Source: CADEED01 sp043747835 (lineage in GTDB: Bacteria > Pseudomonadota > Gammaproteobacteria > Steroidobacterales > Steroidobacteraceae). Taken from it: a stretch of DNA of 64,000 nt. The DNA lies in contig JAYTOK010000113.1 of assembly GCA_043747835.1 (NCBI GenBank), forward strand, positions 4,531-68,530, written 5' to 3'. The notes under the pieces were generated by a model. That model saw only the letters and a list, made by a program, of their open reading frames with translations, had not been told where the DNA came from and ran no database searches. Of this stretch, positions 62,911 through 64,000 are shown one piece after another. How positions within the stretch are numbered: position 1 is the stretch's first letter; each line of letters begins with the position of its first letter. The translations under genes were made by a program, and so were the position numbers.

Positions 62911-64000
62911 CTAAAGGAAGCGTCGCTTGAGCGGCTCGAGTGACTTCAAGAATCTCTTCCAATTTCCTCGCCCGTCCGTGTTTCCTTCGACCACTGCATT
63001 CGCGGCCCCTATCAAATCGGGCGAGTCCGAAGCTTTGTCGTAGATGACCTGATATCCAAACGTGGCGCAGACGCACCCCGCAGGAGGGTCGAGTGGATCG
63101 TAAGCGAAAGGGATAAATTCACTCGCCCTTCGATACTGAGGTCGGGTTCGGGTGTCTCCGATATTGCACATCATTGGCTCGTCTTTCGGGCAATACCAGA
63201 CCGCACAGAGGTTCCATACTTCCGGTTTATGCCAGCCGTATGCTTCCCAAGCGTTGTTCGGCGGTGAATATGCCATGCGAACTCCGCCCTTTTGAAGACC
63301 GCGTGAGTCGTCGAATTGAACTGGGTTTGAAGCAACATAGCTGAATGTATTAAATCCGCCAAGAAATCCGATTGGATCGCTTTGCACATACCTACCTATC
63401 GTCGGATCGTAGTCTCTGAAGTAGTTGTAGTTGAGATTGCTCTCCAAATCGAAATACTGGCCCGGGAATCTCAAGTTGTATTTGAAGACTGCTGAGCCTG
63501 AATGACTTTCAACCGGAACTCCTTCACCGAATGGTGTTGGGTTCCAAGTCCAGCGCAGGATGGGGGTCAGGTCGTTTGAAGTCACCTTGCGCGGCGTGTT
63601 GAGCTGATCGGTGTGGACATAGAACACGAGGACGCTCGCGCCATTCGGCCGAAGCGTCGCGACTGGGATATCGCCTAACCAGATAGTCTCCTGCACGAGC
63701 ACGAGCGCCGAGCCGCTCCACGTATATTCGCCAACGAGGTGCCCCGCCTCGTCGTACGCGAAGTAGACGGTGCCCGGCGTGCCTCCGGATTTCCGCATGC
63801 GCTGCCCGAGTGCGTTGTACACGTAGTTCGTGTTCGTGCCGGTCGACGAGAGACGACCCGTCTTCATTCGACCGCGGTTGTTGTACGTGTGGACCGTCGC
63901 GCCAGAGTTCTGCGTGTTGCCGACCGCGTCGTAGGTATAGCTGCGCGTCAGCGCGCCCGACACCGATGCGATGCGGTTGCTCGTGCCGCTCACCGTGTGC
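62911..64000 (-). CDS. RHS-repeat protein, C-terminal part (fourth RHS, partial at edge)
   Basis: At least 360 codons, with no start in the window. YD repeats (YTYDAVGNTQ, YVYNALGQRM, FAYDEAGHLVGEY) are followed by the RHS core end: LNYNYFRDYDPTIGRYVQSDPIGF, split, and NTFSYVASNPVQF. The usual DPxGL autoproteolysis motif is DDSRGL here, with Ser replacing Pro. The last ~125 residues are a short variable domain with several Cys (LCAVWYC, MMCNIGD, GCVCATF) of no known type. It differs in style from the three operon RHS proteins. A small membrane protein follows. Confidence 0.85.
   Translation of the reverse strand, partial: HTVSGTSNRIASVSGALTRSYTYDAVGNTQNSGATVHTYNNRGRMKTGRLSSTGTNTNYVYNALGQRMRKSGGTPGTVYFAYDEAGHLVGEYTWSGSALVLVQETIWLGDIPVATLRPNGASVLVFYVHTDQLNTPRKVTSNDLTPILRWTWNPTPFGEGVPVESHSGSAVFKYNLRFPGQYFDLESNLNYNYFRDYDPTIGRYVQSDPIGFLGGFNTFSYVASNPVQFDDSRGLQKGGVRMAYSPPNNAWEAYGWHKPEVWNLCAVWYCPKDEPMMCNIGDTRTRPQYRRASEFIPFAYDPLDPPAGCVCATFGYQVIYDKASDSPDLIGAANAVVEGNTDGRGNWKRFLKSLEPLKRRFL

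Overview
The window is high-GC proteobacterial chromosome. The order tRNA-Ser(GCU) - csrA - lysC - alaS - recX - recA - thpR - pncC - mutS is a gammaproteobacterial arrangement (E. coli keeps mutS, recA-recX-alaS-csrA and a serine tRNA together). I infer a free-living high-GC gammaproteobacterium, perhaps near Xanthomonadales/Steroidobacterales; genus cannot be read from the sequence.

1-5063 is an accessory region at the 3' end of tRNA-Ser(GCU). On the minus strand it holds a 5'-partial-window trypsin-like protease, an unknown 226-aa protein, a type IV AbiE toxin-antitoxin pair whose toxin carries extra WYL and zinc-finger domains, and an IS6-family element inserted in a P4-type integrase that is now only a fragment. 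A 10-bp-phased TGAGA array lies between the IS and the tRNA. 5064-16600 is the conserved housekeeping block, with a 45-bp-arm palindrome (REP-like) between alaS and lysC, a second pair between recX and recA, and a LexA box before recA.

16614-44781 is the most striking part: one apparent 20-gene minus-strand transcription unit. It begins with a Flp pilin and a Tad/Flp pilus machine (TadG/TadE-like proteins, a second Flp-like pilin, CpaB, secretin CpaC, FHA-TadA ATPase, TadB, TadC, DUF192, TPR, a second TadE-like protein). It runs by a 4-bp start/stop overlap straight into three large RHS proteins. Each RHS protein has a Sec signal peptide, no PAAR domain, and a different C-terminal toxin: DUF2235 lipase, an unknown possibly cell-wall-acting domain, and a CdiA_C-type nuclease. 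Each is followed by a gene overlapping its stop by ATGA, which is the expected layout of a cognate immunity gene. I propose a Tad-linked polymorphic toxin system.

44960-64000 contains a divergent Lnt-like acyltransferase, an exported NHL-repeat protein, a hydrolase, aspS, dsbA, an MBL hydrolase, a glutamine-synthetase-like/class III aminotransferase pair, fmdB-type protein, clpB, a DUF2628-pilin fusion, a ZIP transporter, a brnT toxin broken by one extra G with its intact antitoxin, a small membrane protein, and the 3' end of a fourth RHS gene that runs off the right edge.
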